From: Bacteroidales bacterium UBA5507
GTDB lineage: Bacteria; Bacteroidota; Bacteroidia; Bacteroidales; Lentimicrobiaceae
Assembly: GCA_002426195.1 (NCBI GenBank)
Contig: DIOT01000002.1
Span: 1-39,463, forward strand
DNA length: 39,463 bases
Direction: 5' to 3'
Positions 25,811 to 35,317 of this stretch are shown here, one piece after another; within the stretch, counting starts at the first letter, position 1, and each line of letters opens with the position of its first letter. The position numbers were made by a program, and so were the translations under genes. The notes under the pieces were generated by a model. It had not been told where the DNA came from. It saw only the letters and a program-made list of their open reading frames with translations, and ran no database searches.

Positions 25811-28800
25811 TCAGCTGGTAAGCCTGATGGCATCTTCTTCCTTTTTCTGCATTTTCTTGAAATCCTGGTAAACCCACTTTCCTTCAGCTTCAACTTCCAC
25901 TTTTATACCATTGCTCTTAAAGTCATTGATTGCATTGCGGAATTCATTTGCAACATCCATCATTTCATTAGAATTTGAATTAGCAGGTAAAGTTGGAGTA
26001 TTGTTTACAAAGCCTCCGGATTTAAGTTTTCTTTCATATTGGGCGCCTGCAATCACTGCCGGCAGATTGATGGTGCGGATAGCCCCGGTTCTCTGTGCAT
26101 AATCTATAAGCGTGAGAACTTTCCTTACGGAAGGGTTGCGGGTGGCATGTGCATTGGCCACAAACTCATTGGCATGAACTTCACCTACAGGTGTGTCATC
26201 ACTCATGGAGTGCTCCGTAAATCCTCCGGATTTAAACTGAGGTGGTTTTTGTGATGCGATTACAGCTATTTCTGCAGCAGCTGCAACTCCTGCCGGAATA
26301 GCAGCCCATAGTCCATTTTGTGCCATTGCGGTTATTACTGCCAAAGCACCTTTGATTATTCCTTGTATGATATCAGCAGCCTTTTGCTTCTTCCACTGTT
26401 CCAGTTTTAATGCAGCCTCTTTCTTCCGGTATTTTTCACGAATCTTATCCCTTTGTTCCTCCGTTAACTTTTCATTACTAAGTTCTGCATCTCGCTGTTT
26501 CTCGAGAAGCGACATTTTATGGTCAAACTGGGCTTGTTGCTTATTTTTGACAATGTCAAAAATTGCATTCTGAGTAGAGTCAGCAATTGACAATGCTGCT
26601 TGCTCACGTTCATCTTGTTCTTTTTCAGTCAGTCCACCAATGTTTACTTCAGAGTTTCCGGATCTTTTCTCTATTATGTCAACCTTAGGCACTAAGCCTA
26701 CTTTTTTAGCAGACATATAGGCTATTCCCTGTCCAATACTTTTAACTGTTGCATCAATTCTCTCAAGTTCTTCCTGTTTTGAAGTTAGCTCTTGAATGAG
26801 AGAACCTGGTATAGGCTTATTAGCTGCTGTCAGGTCTTTAATTTGTTTCTCAAGATTTGAAATTGAATCGGTCAACTCTTGATAGGCTCCAATCGGTTTT
26901 TCAATCTCACTTGCAGTTGTCTTAACAAACTCTTTTTGAGTTTTTGAAAGCTCTGTATTTGTATCGGAAATTTTCTTTTGTATCCTGACATATTCTTCAG
27001 AACCCACATTTGCTGCTTTCAGTGCAAGTTGATACAATCTAAGCTTTTCTTCCATCTGGCTGATAGTACGATTTTGAATTTTATCAGCTTCTGATTCAGC
27101 AGTTAATGTTTTGTTCAGGTCTATATTTTGTTCTTTCAACTGCTCTATGCTTGCACTCAGTGCATCAATTCCTTCCTGAAGTTCGGCACCTGCATTCAGT
27201 CCATTTTGAACAGCATCTTCAACATTTTTAGCAGCATAAATGGCACTATTATTTCCAGAGGCTAAAAAATTTCCAAATTTCTGCCAGAAAGTTGCTCTGG
27301 TGTTTTCTTGCTGTGTCAACAGTTGTTTGGCTTTTGCACCTTGCAGGTCAGCTTCAGCCTGAGTCAATGTTGCCCTGGTTTGATCAGCCAAAATAGTGAT
27401 TTGTTCACGGGTCATTTTATTTAGCTCACTCATCCATTGTTGCCGGATCTCATTTCCCTTATTCAGTGAATCCGTTGCAGATTTGACTTCTTCAATTCTC
27501 TGTTTTTTCTCTTTCTCCAGTCTGATTGATTCAGCATTGTACTTATCATAAAGCTTTATTGCAGTAATTAATGCCGTGATTCCCATAATAATCAGGCCTA
27601 TCGGATTAGCAGATACCGCTGCATTCCAGAGCCATTGTGCCGTGGTGGCTGCTTTGGTTGCAACCGTGCCCTGAGCTGTCCAAATAGCCTTCAGACGCTC
27701 TGCTGCAATACTCGCATTCTGGACTACTGTATTTCTAATCAATTGAGCCAATCGATTTTTTTCCCATACCCAGTCAACGGATTTTACAACAGTTGATTTA
27801 ATAATTGCTGCATTGTAAGCAAGAATAGCTCCCGTTAGTGTAATGTAGATTGCCTGATTACGGCGTATGTGTTCAGGCAATACAACCAATAGTTTAAGCA
27901 ACAGAGTAAAACTGTTAGTGCTGACCAGAATCGCAGGATTTAGTTTTTCCCCTAAATCAAGGGCCTGTTCCTGAAATTCCTTTCTTGCTTTTTCCAGTCT
28001 TGCCTGAAGATTATTATTCTTCAGATTGTATTCATTGGTAATTGAGATATTCTCTATCATTGCCTGATTAGCAATCTTTTGAGCTGAATCGATCTTATCT
28101 ATGCTTCCTGCCATTGAACTTAAAACGGCCACTGCTCTGGATCCTTCCAGACCCATATCCTGGAATACCGGTACCAACGCCTGAAATCCTCCCTGTTGGT
28201 TCAAGCCGGTCAGAACCTGCTTTATAGCTGAGTTTGCATCTGTATTTAGTAAGCTCGTGAATGATTTTACTTCTAAACTGGCAAGCCGGGCAAACTTGGC
28301 TGGATCAGCCATAAGCTTCATTATAAAGTTGGAGAAAGCTGTTGAAGACATTTCAACGGCTTGCATGTCCTGGTCTAATGCTGATGCATATCCCAGTATT
28401 GCACTGATACTTATGCCTGCTTGCTTTGCAATACCGCCCATGCGTGCAGAGAAGTTAATAAGGTAGGGTTCGCTTGCGATGAGCTTGCTCCGATATCATT
28501 GATTGCAGATCCTACAGCCAGCATCTTTTCTTTAAGACTGAGCCCATTTAGTTCTGAACTCGCCTTTTCAAAAACGCCTACCATTTTGCCAATATTAACT
28601 ATTGCATCTTCTCCAAGATCTTCACCTAAGGCTACATTTATCTGATTACCGGCATCAACAAAATCCAGGATGTTCTTCTTGCCTTCAATGCCCAATTTTC
28701 CGGCTTCAGAGGCTAACTTATTCAGGTTTTCACGTGAAGTCCTGGTATCCATTTTCTTGAACTCTTCATTCAGCTTTACCACTTCATCCCTGGTAAGCTG

Positions 28801-29343
28801 CGTCGTTTTCATTACATCTGAATAAATATCATCCAGATGAGCAACCATCTCTGATAACTTTTTGAAACTAACCACTACACCGGTTATAGTTGCCATGAAA
28901 GTGGTTGCCATGGCAAAATACTTGTTAAAGCCATCGGCAAGCCTGGTCAATCCTGATTGATGTTGTTTGATTCTGCCGTTAGCAATATCAAGCTCATTTT
29001 TTAAGGCAGCTACTTCTTTTTGCTGATCCGCGAATCCCGGATCATTTCGCTTCATACGGGTTAGTTCTCCGTTTGCACTCCTGAGGGCCGTGTTTAGCTC
29101 ATTTATGGAAGTGGATGAGAGGTTCCTGAGTACCTGATCAACATCAACCACCTGTTTCTTTACCCGGGCAGCTTCGTTTTCAAGCTTTCTGATCTCTTTG
29201 TTTACTGCGGTGACACTCTTTCCATCAGCCAGATTTTTCTTCTTGATGGCATTAAGTTCATCTAATTCGTTGGAGATTCGTTTTAGTTCGGCTACTGCCT
29301 GCTCCCCATTGAGGTAAACATCAACTTGTGCTTTTCTTGCCAT
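25811..29343 (-). pseudogene. Tail tape measure protein, TP901-like, frameshifted
   Basis: Two frames together make one tape measure gene. The first (29343 to 28411) starts MARKAQVDVYLNGEQAVAEL, carries long coiled coils and the hydrophobic stretch FNKYFAMATTFMATITGVVV, and reaches AINDIGASSS before leaving frame. The second picks up with SEPYLINFSARMGGIAKQAG, SISAILGYASALDQ, the typical continuation, and runs to 25811 with membrane-like and coiled-coil segments. The span is 3,533 bp, one base short of 1,178 codons; the break is at about 28,475-28,490. No slippery heptamer is visible, and programmed frameshifts usually lie in the chaperone genes before the tape measure. The protein sets tail length; if the lesion is real, no functional tail would form. 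Confidence 0.8.
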
Positions 29344-29771
29344 TATAGTTCAATTTTTTTGTAGCCGGCTAATTCGGCATTATCGTTTAAGTTTTGCTGT
29401 ATAAATAACTCGGCCCTGAGTGCATGTTTTTCTTCCATCAGATGCCTCAGTACGGCCAGTTGTTTGTAAAAAGTGTCGGTATAAAAAGGCTTGGGCCTGC
29501 GTTGTGTTTTACCTGCAGCGATCTTTAAATCACGGTTCATCAGCATTACTCCTTTGCCTACTCCATAGTCAACCATCTTTCCATACCACTCGTAAATAAA
29601 TGATACTTTGTCCGGATCACCTCCGGTGTTACCATGGACATACTTGTCAAAACTGGCAACCAGCGCACCGGTGTTGTTAATATTCAGAGCCTGTACCATC
29701 CTGATCCATTCCTTGATAACGATTGCTGCCCAGGCTTCCTGTGTTAGCCTCAGATCGGTGTTCTCTGCCAT
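29343..29771 (-). CDS. Phage head-tail/neck-type protein, unknown
   Basis: A 142-aa soluble protein with RMVQALNINNTGALVASFD (about 23-41) and EWYGKMVDYGVGKGVML (about 62-78). This is the general look of small phage proteins that act on tail completion or at the neck, but no named family is certain. It abuts the tape measure gene with a 1-bp overlap and the upstream gene likewise, so it belongs to the same transcript. Confidence 0.5.
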   Translation of the reverse strand: MAENTDLRLTQEAWAAIVIKEWIRMVQALNINNTGALVASFDKYVHGNTGGDPDKVSFIYEWYGKMVDYGVGKGVMLMNRDLKIAAGKTQRRPKPFYTDTFYKQLAVLRHLMEEKHALRAELFIQQNLNDNAELAGYKKIEL

Positions 29772-30208
29772 CAGATGCCCTGTTCTACCAGTATGAAAAA
29801 GGAGTAACCATGGTAATCGGCACCAATGGGTCCGTGTCCCATGTAATCTATCTTAGAGAAATCAACCCCATAACATGGATCACCAAAGTCCATGGCATCT
29901 GAGCGCATTTTCCTGAAGATCTTCAGTGCCACATTCATGGCTTTTTTCTTTGCTTCATGCCGCGAATCACTATTAGCCGTCTGAGCTCTCTGCAGTACGA
30001 AGAAGTTATGATATCCGGTATCCAGTGCCCGGTCTCTCAGGTTCAGATGTCCATCGCCGGTCTCTCTTGAGATGATCAGACAGTCAGGCGTATTACGGAT
30101 ATCCTGAAGCATCTCTTCAATTTTGGTGATGTCTGAAGCTTTATAAACTTTCTTTGCTTCAGGGATGGTGGGTAATATTACTTCCAGGTAATCTGCCAGG
30201 TTAAACAT
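29771..30208 (-). CDS. Small phage structural protein, unknown
   Basis: A 145-aa protein (MFNLADYLEVILPTIPEAKK; later IDYMGHGPIGADYHGYSFF near the end). No signal peptide. It overlaps its upstream neighbour by 8 bp and the downstream gene by 1 bp, within the portal-to-tape-measure unit. By place it could be a tail terminator or connector. No domain recognised. Confidence 0.5.
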   Translation of the reverse strand: MFNLADYLEVILPTIPEAKKVYKASDITKIEEMLQDIRNTPDCLIISRETGDGHLNLRDRALDTGYHNFFVLQRAQTANSDSRHEAKKKAMNVALKIFRKMRSDAMDFGDPCYGVDFSKIDYMGHGPIGADYHGYSFFILVEQGI

Positions 30209-30953
30209 TGCGTGATTGTTCTATTTTACGGTTGAGTTCAAATAATGCTTCATGTACTCCTGTGGCCAGGATTGATTTGTTCAGGGTAATATTACCCTCG
30301 TTCAGGGCAGAAAGCAATTGCATCACAATCTCATCCGGATGTGACTGCATGGAGGATTCAGATGTGTTGAATACGTAGTAGTATTTGTCGATGATCCATT
30401 TTTTCAGCCCTGAGAACCACAGACAGATGATGTACTTTCTGAAAAGCGGGATTCTTTTAAACCTTTTTTCCCGGTTCTTCAGCTGCTCTACATTCCATTG
30501 TTCTTCCGGCAGATGGTACATTACGGCCATCATGCGGTTTAAAGCTGTAATGTCATTGGTTTGAAGATACCCCTGGTAGGCTGAGTCCAGCAGCAGGTAT
30601 TGTTCCAGGTTTACATCAAACAACCGGTAGTCATACGGGATATATTGCTTGATTTGCCCGGGAAGAGGAAAAAGCGTTACATCCTGTATCAGATAGGTAA
30701 GCTTGTTCACGCAGCCGGATGTCTGGTCAGAGTTCATAGTAAAGCGTGGTAAGCCCTTTTTCTTGAAAATGAATAACAATCCTTCACTATCCGGAATGGT
30801 CTTTTTGATGAGCTTTAAACCTGCGAATTTCAAAAAGCAAAGCGTCATGAGATCTGATTCAGGAGTGTTCTTCAGTAACAGCCTGGTAAAGTACTCCAGG
30901 TCCTTTTGCGTGAGCTCACTCCATCGGGAGGGAACCTTCAGTTTGATTGTCAT
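30201..30953 (-). CDS. Phage protein, unknown
   Basis: A 250-aa protein starting TIKLKVPSRWSELTQKDLEY, rich in aromatic and basic residues, with FRKYIICLWFSGLKKWIIDKYYYV (in parts: IICLWFSGLKKW) around 170-190. It has no signal peptide. It overlaps the upstream gene by 4 bp (ATGA). Position between the connector and the tail genes suggests a structural or assembly role, but I cannot name one. Confidence 0.5.
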   Translation of the reverse strand: MTIKLKVPSRWSELTQKDLEYFTRLLLKNTPESDLMTLCFLKFAGLKLIKKTIPDSEGLLFIFKKKGLPRFTMNSDQTSGCVNKLTYLIQDVTLFPLPGQIKQYIPYDYRLFDVNLEQYLLLDSAYQGYLQTNDITALNRMMAVMYHLPEEQWNVEQLKNREKRFKRIPLFRKYIICLWFSGLKKWIIDKYYYVFNTSESSMQSHPDEIVMQLLSALNEGNITLNKSILATGVHEALFELNRKIEQSRNV

Positions 30954-31795
30954 ATTCCAAAGGCTTTGAACGGTGCATCTGTATCTGAAGTAGTTGCTTT
31001 CAGGTAGTTGTGGTAGATATAGCTGTTTTTAAAGGCAGGATATGAATCCACGCTGGCAAGGATTGTTGTTTTTGCCCTGGCTATAAAGCTGTTTGCTACC
31101 GTATCCTGACCTATTGTGTAATTGGCCAGTGCAAAACGAAGATCTTCTATGATGGCCTGATTGGCCTCTGTCAGTTCATTATCCCGCAGCTGATCGATGA
31201 TCTCCAGTGAGAGCTCCTTACTGATGATGGATTCAATTTTCAGTATCCTGCTTCTGGTGATGACCGGCTTTAGCTTGATGAACTCCAGTCGTCCACCCTC
31301 CAGTGGTGCATAGTTTTTAAAGTCCCTGACCGAGAATATATAAGAATCCGTATTAAGGCTGTAGGTCTTGGAGGATTTCCAGTCATCATGAAAATTTAGG
31401 TTTTCCTCTAAATACTCCAGCAGATCCTCTATGCATTCACCCAGTCGCTTGTTGGTGGCCGTGATCAGGTTTTGCACTCTTTGAGCACTTGCCGGGGTGA
31501 GGTTTGAATTGCTGGTAACGGCAAAGCCACTGGGCGTCTCGATAAGATCAAGAAAAGGTATTGCATCCACATAGGCCTTGTGTGCAATGATGGCTGAACA
31601 AAAGTGCACAAGTTCATCATTGGGCTCAGCAATCAGCTCGAAAAGATAATTGCCGGTAATCTCCCTTCTTAGGAACAGCTCTGCACTCTGCAGGTAGGTT
31701 TCGTACTTTTTAAAAGCATCGCCGGTATATTCCCCTTCCGGTACCAGGATGGTTGGTATATACTTGTTAAGTGTCTGGATATCCTGAATGATCAT
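30950..31795 (-). CDS. Phage connector-type protein (DUF6712-like)
   Basis: A 281-aa mostly helical protein: DIQTLNKYIPTILVP, then FKKYETYLQSAELFLRREI, then VHFCSAIIAHKAYVDAIP. It resembles Bacteroidota phage proteins I recall as DUF6712. It starts 4 bp after the portal gene, a usual place for a head-tail connector/adaptor. Family recollection only. Confidence 0.5.
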   Translation of the reverse strand: MIIQDIQTLNKYIPTILVPEGEYTGDAFKKYETYLQSAELFLRREITGNYLFELIAEPNDELVHFCSAIIAHKAYVDAIPFLDLIETPSGFAVTSNSNLTPASAQRVQNLITATNKRLGECIEDLLEYLEENLNFHDDWKSSKTYSLNTDSYIFSVRDFKNYAPLEGGRLEFIKLKPVITRSRILKIESIISKELSLEIIDQLRDNELTEANQAIIEDLRFALANYTIGQDTVANSFIARAKTTILASVDSYPAFKNSYIYHNYLKATTSDTDAPFKAFGI

Positions 31796-31799
31796 AGCC

Positions 31800-33158
31800 T
31801 TATTGTTTGTTGTTACCGTCCTGTATTACTTCCTGTTTGCCTGACTTGTTTTTATCCAGGGTGGTGAACTCAAAGTCAGGTACAATGAATTCCAGATTAG
31901 AGGGCCAGTTATTGAATCTCTTTACCAGGTAAAGGGGTTTGAGTAAGCGGTCCCTGTATGGTTTCATTAGGGCTGCCTTGATCATGAACAGTTCCCTCTT
32001 GTCCGTTCCGGACATGGCTCCTCCGGATTTGCCCGGGGCTGATCCGATCAAATTTGGATGTACGGACATGGCATAAGAGATCATATTGGAAACTTCCGAT
32101 GAGTCTTCCAGGTATTCTCCTCCCTTCAGATCCAGTGGCACTTTTTCAATAGTGATGTATTTTTCTTCAACAGCCGTGTTCCCTGAAGGAATCATTTTTT
32201 TATGGATCATCATCCCTTTTCCTGAAGAGTTGCCATCGGAAATAAATTCCTTGAACTTCATCAGCTCCGATTCTTTTCTTTCTTTGACCTTTACCGGATC
32301 GTTGGTGTCGATCTTTTCTTCGTCGAAGATCTTTCTCCAGTACTCCTCTGAAACGTAGATGATATATTTCAGCTTCAGGCCGTTTTTCAGAAGCGCCTTT
32401 TTGAATTCCCAGATCATGGTAGAAAAGTCATAGGATCCTGAGCGGAAGATTGACCAGAACGGTGGCCGGGCATAGTAGAATTTGCCGGGTGTGGGGAAGT
32501 TTATAGGCAGGATAAACCTTGGTGTTTTTACCCTTTTTGCTGCTTTTTCTCTCAGATCCTTCAGGGTGTTGAACTTGCTCAGTACCGCTGTTGGTGTGAT
32601 ATTGTCTTCATTGGCGCCATCACCCCACTTGGAGCTGTAGTAATGCCAGTTGATGTTCCCGTTCTTGTCTGCAACGCCAAACCTGCTGTAAACGGCTTCT
32701 TTGTGCCGTAAGCTGTAGATGTTCTTGTAATCCGCCGTTAGAATGATTTCAGGAAAAACATTGAAAAAGGTACTTAGGTCCGAGCATTGTTCCAGGAAGT
32801 AACCGGGGATATCGTTGTCTTCAAAGAATTCCAATACCCGTTCGTCCGTGCAGTCGGTGTACTTTGTTTTGTCGCCATCAGGGACTTTCATCATTGGTTT
32901 AATGCCTTGCCCATAGGCCATCAGGACATTAAAGTGGTTGTTGGTTCCCACAACTTCACTCTTGCCGATCATGTCCATCACCTGGGCAGGAAGATTGTTG
33001 TTTTCTCCCCACGGGGCTATTTTGTATTTGCCGATGGTGACCGGGGAGTCAGGCTCTTCAAATACATCTGAAGAGGGTACCTGTGTTATGATGGCTTCCA
33101 GTTCCGGTATGTACTCAAATCCGTCAATCAGGAATGATCCTACTGAACTCATAAGCAC
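31800..33158 (-). CDS. Phage portal-like protein
   Basis: A 452-aa protein. The C-terminal half (SNMISYAMSVHPNLIGSAPG, then AMSGTDKRELFMIKAAL, then PYRDRLLKPLYLVKRF) follows the portal pattern of a helix, the 'VxPxLLG' type loop, and the long helix that leads to the portal crown. The N-terminal half contains PWGENNNLPAQVM, seen in Bacteroidota phage portals. A portal forms the ring through which DNA enters the capsid, so its presence implies, or once implied, a head. No terminase or capsid gene lies next to it, which is unusual. It is the second gene of the unit driven by promoter A. Confidence 0.72.
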   Translation of the reverse strand: MLMSSVGSFLIDGFEYIPELEAIITQVPSSDVFEEPDSPVTIGKYKIAPWGENNNLPAQVMDMIGKSEVVGTNNHFNVLMAYGQGIKPMMKVPDGDKTKYTDCTDERVLEFFEDNDIPGYFLEQCSDLSTFFNVFPEIILTADYKNIYSLRHKEAVYSRFGVADKNGNINWHYYSSKWGDGANEDNITPTAVLSKFNTLKDLREKAAKRVKTPRFILPINFPTPGKFYYARPPFWSIFRSGSYDFSTMIWEFKKALLKNGLKLKYIIYVSEEYWRKIFDEEKIDTNDPVKVKERKESELMKFKEFISDGNSSGKGMMIHKKMIPSGNTAVEEKYITIEKVPLDLKGGEYLEDSSEVSNMISYAMSVHPNLIGSAPGKSGGAMSGTDKRELFMIKAALMKPYRDRLLKPLYLVKRFNNWPSNLEFIVPDFEFTTLDKNKSGKQEVIQDGNNKQ

Positions 33159-33370
33159 ACCTCCTGATCGTTAAATGCTATAATGGTGCACCTTCTGATG
33201 GAGCGGACTTCTTCTGAAGGAAGTATTTTTATCCTGAGGGTTCTCCCTTTGGAGTGCCAGGAGGTTAACAGGGCCTTTTGTATTGTGACGATTTCGCCGT
33301 TTTCCTTGACGAAGGCAACAGCAAAAAAGCCCTTTTCGATTGTCTTGTGTAGATTGGAAAGTAAGATCAT
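33149..33370 (-). CDS. Small phage protein, unknown
   Basis: A 73-aa basic protein (HKTIEKGFFAVAFVKENGEIV, then RRCTIIAFNDQEVCL at the end). It is the first gene after promoter A, 23 nt from the -7 box, and overlaps the portal gene by 10 bp. It looks like one beta-rich domain with no recognised motif. Confidence 0.5.
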   Translation of the reverse strand: MILLSNLHKTIEKGFFAVAFVKENGEIVTIQKALLTSWHSKGRTLRIKILPSEEVRSIRRCTIIAFNDQEVCL

Positions 33371-33393
33371 GCCGGTAGCTTGTAATTTTCTTA

Positions 33394-33429
33394 CAAGTTT
33401 AACCAGCTGAGAGCCTTTTATAAAGGACA
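33394..33429 (-). promoter_or_regulatory. Late promoter A (portal to tape-measure unit)
   Basis: Minus strand: TGTCCTTT (33429-33422), 20 nt, TAAACTTG (33401-33394). The same 8-mer and spacing occur at 25774-25809, 19211-19246 and 35318-35353. The leader to the ATG at 33370 is about 18-20 nt. Confidence 0.7.
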
Positions 33430-33433
33430 GCTT

Positions 33434-33507
33434 TCAGTGCGTTCCCTTCAGGTCGGGCTTTACGGCTTTATCTTTTGCAAAGGATAGCGCCTGCTATCCC
33501 TAACGCG
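33434..33507. repeat. Palindromic intergenic element resembling a dispersed Bacteroidota repeat
   Basis: Between promoter A and the cargo terminator is a stretch with GCGTT near the left end and AACGC at the right end, GGTCGGGCTTTACGG inside, and a perfect 7-bp hairpin GGATAGC-GCCT-GCTATCC (33482-33499). The combination of 'TCGGGCT' and 'ATCCCTAACGCG' resembles a small palindromic element I recall from intergenic regions of many Bacteroidota. Only one copy is in this window. Confidence 0.45.
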
Positions 33508-33534
33508 AAAAAGGCCTGCCCGATGGCAAGCCTT
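33506..33534 (-). terminator. Terminator of the 33560-34066 cargo gene
   Basis: Minus strand: AAGGCTTGCC, loop ATCG, GGCAGGCCTT (10-bp stem with one G-U), then a T run. It stops leftward cargo transcription before promoter A. Confidence 0.85.
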
Positions 33535-33559
33535 AATAAATAATTTTTAATTAGTTAGA

Positions 33560-34066
33560 TTAACGAAGTTTTGAAAGACATTCCTTTAGCTTATCTGGAT
33601 TATTTCCAACTATTATGTCTATTTGTTTAAATTCTTTAGATAAGATGAACACTGTAGGAATACCAAGTAATCCGTCATATTGTGGATACACTTGTTCTTT
33701 AAATGAGATAAAGCGCTTTTTGAAACTTCCTTTGTAGCTATCGTCCAAGATGTAACTTATTTTTATTTCAGGGTATTTAGCAAGGTATTTTTTTATTATG
33801 GACGTATATTTTCGAGGGTCAGGATTCACATAATAAGTCTCAATGTTCTTATTTACCTGACATATTTCAATTAAAACTGGGAAAAACTCTCTACAAGGTT
33901 TGCACCAATCGGTATAAATAACAACTAAGTTGTATAATTTATCTGATTTTCCAAATTGCTCCTTTAATAGAGAATCATTTATAGGAATGATCTCTGTTTT
34001 TATAGAATCCTGAGCACTTGTTAAAATGCCCAATAAAATGAATAATGAAAGAAAGAAAGTCCGCAT
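33560..34066 (-). CDS. Exported thioredoxin-fold protein (WCKPC)
   Basis: A 168-aa protein with a signal peptide (1-18, ending TSA) and a thioredoxin-like domain. The redox motif is W54-CKPC (55-58), preceded by LVVIYTDW; a cis-Pro loop is likely at GIPTVFIL (about 135-142). It should be a periplasmic TlpA-like thiol-disulfide protein. It sits at the end of a block of secreted and lipid-anchored proteins with paired cysteines, so it may act on them. It has its own terminator. No promoter of the late type is present; a hairpin lies just upstream. Confidence 0.78.
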   Translation of the reverse strand: MRTFFLSLFILLGILTSAQDSIKTEIIPINDSLLKEQFGKSDKLYNLVVIYTDWCKPCREFFPVLIEICQVNKNIETYYVNPDPRKYTSIIKKYLAKYPEIKISYILDDSYKGSFKKRFISFKEQVYPQYDGLLGIPTVFILSKEFKQIDIIVGNNPDKLKECLSKLR

Positions 34067-34083
34067 GATCTTTTTTTTAGAAA

Positions 34084-34111
34084 GGTTGAGAAAGTAGAAA
34101 CTTTCTCAACC
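34084..34111. repeat. Perfect inverted repeat between cargo genes
   Basis: GGTTGAGAAAG (34084-34094), 6 nt, CTTTCTCAACC (34101-34111): an 11-bp perfect stem. It follows the 34134-34643 gene and precedes the 34066 start. It is probably a terminator for the former, although only a short U-rich tail (CCTTTCT) follows on the minus strand. Confidence 0.6.
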
Positions 34112-34133
34112 CGGTGTGAATGTAAGAGTGATA

Positions 34134-34643
34134 CTAGATCTTTTCAATTTCTATAATGTATCCTCCAAATGGTCCGAGTGATGCATTATATTCATAATCA
34201 CCATAGACTACTTTAAATACATCTTCGAATAGTGAATATGCATCTTCTGAATAAACATCTTCATCAACATGCAATAATAGTTCTTCTGGTGTATAGCGTG
34301 ACATATCCTCAGAGAAATAAATATTAACGTATCCACCACTATATTCAGAAGAAATTGGTATTTCTATAACATCAGTTTCTCCTCCTCCAAATATCGCTGG
34401 TAAGAACTGGAATCGGCATATGCCCCACCCATACATACATTTCAATAATGGTCTGTGAGGTACAAATCTAATGATGACTAAATCCCTACTACTGGATGAT
34501 TGAGTGTAACCTGTATATTCAGGTCCGTATACCATTGAGGAATTGATTGAAACTTCTTTTTTTTGTACCTCTTCTGTTTTTTTACAATACATGAATGAAA
34601 CACAAAAAATTACAAGTGCTGTGATAAAAAATGCTTTTTTCAT
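34134..34643 (-). CDS. Predicted lipoprotein, unknown
   Basis: A 169-aa protein with an N-terminal hydrophobic segment ending SFMYC (Cys20), a plausible but weak lipobox. The mature part has Cys residues in LLKCMYGWGIC (about 89-99), spaced C-x6-C, and is beta-rich and acidic towards the end. No domain recognised. It belongs to the secreted-cargo block and lies between two hairpins, so it is likely monocistronic. Confidence 0.55.
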   Translation of the reverse strand: MKKAFFITALVIFCVSFMYCKKTEEVQKKEVSINSSMVYGPEYTGYTQSSSSRDLVIIRFVPHRPLLKCMYGWGICRFQFLPAIFGGGETDVIEIPISSEYSGGYVNIYFSEDMSRYTPEELLLHVDEDVYSEDAYSLFEDVFKVVYGDYEYNASLGPFGGYIIEIEKI

Positions 34644-34827
34644 GATTCAACTTATTTCTTTTACTACTCTTAACGATTTTCGTATACTCGTCAATTTTTT
34701 GATAATTGATATCAGCTACTCTATTATTTACCGTCGCTTTTCACTTTCACATAACACGACATTCTATAAGAATTTTTAATTGTATAATAATCACTACTAA
34801 GTTATTAAGAAAATTTCGTATTCTTTC

Positions 34828-34857
34828 AAAAAAAAGACCTACCAGTTGGTAGGCCTT
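34828..34857 (-). terminator. Terminator of the late-promoter cargo gene
   Basis: Minus strand: AAGGCCTACC, loop AACT, GGTAGGTCTT (10-bp stem with one G-U), then a run of T. It closes the 34877-35293 gene, so promoter D appears to drive that gene alone. The remaining 34644-34827 is A+T-rich with no recognised feature. Confidence 0.85.
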
Positions 34858-34876
34858 ACGATACAACTTATGAAAC

Positions 34877-35293
34877 CTAAATCAGGAGAAACCTGTAATT
34901 ACAGGTTATGGAATATACCGGTGCATTGCTATACTTTTTTTGCGTGCATCCCGGCTGATCACTCACCATCGCTCTATGTGGATCTGCTGTCTGTCTCCAA
35001 TTTAATGGTTGAAGTTTTGTTTCCCTGGTTAGTACACATCCATCAGCAATGCCACCAGAAGAACCGGATTCAACATCAATCAAGACATTCTGCTGTGAGT
35101 AGGTCTGGTAAGTGGCTAGCACTTCCTGGTTAACCACATTCATAATTGCCGGTGCCGGCATTTCATTCGATAGCACAACAGTGCTTACCGTAATTACTTC
35201 ATCATGGCCAGGTGGTTGCATTCCACTGGCAAACGCCGTGGATATGCCAACGCCCAGAGCCAACGCGAAAAGAAAAAGAATGATTTTTTTCAT
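34877..35293 (-). CDS. Secreted cysteine-containing cargo protein under the late promoter
   Basis: A 138-aa protein with a signal peptide (1-22, cleavage after AFA) and a mature part holding three cysteines (Cys86, Cys116, Cys131). I start at 35293 because the -7 box of promoter D (35325-35318) lies downstream of the earlier ATG at 35329, so that ATG would not be in the message. The overall build, a small exported Cys protein beside a DUF4221-like gene, recalls the NVEALA-type peptides of Bacteroidota, but the NVEALA motif itself is absent. Function unknown. It has its own terminator. Confidence 0.6.
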   Translation of the reverse strand: MKKIILFLFALALGVGISTAFASGMQPPGHDEVITVSTVVLSNEMPAPAIMNVVNQEVLATYQTYSQQNVLIDVESGSSGGIADGCVLTRETKLQPLNWRQTADPHRAMVSDQPGCTQKKYSNAPVYSITCNYRFLLI

Positions 35294-35317
35294 TGTTGAT
35301 TTGGGTTTAATGATACC

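Noticed and set aside
28411..28490. Programmed -1 frameshift in the tape measure gene
   Set aside because: No X-XXY-YYZ slippery site at the junction, and the known programmed shift lies in the tail-chaperone genes upstream of the tape measure, not within it.
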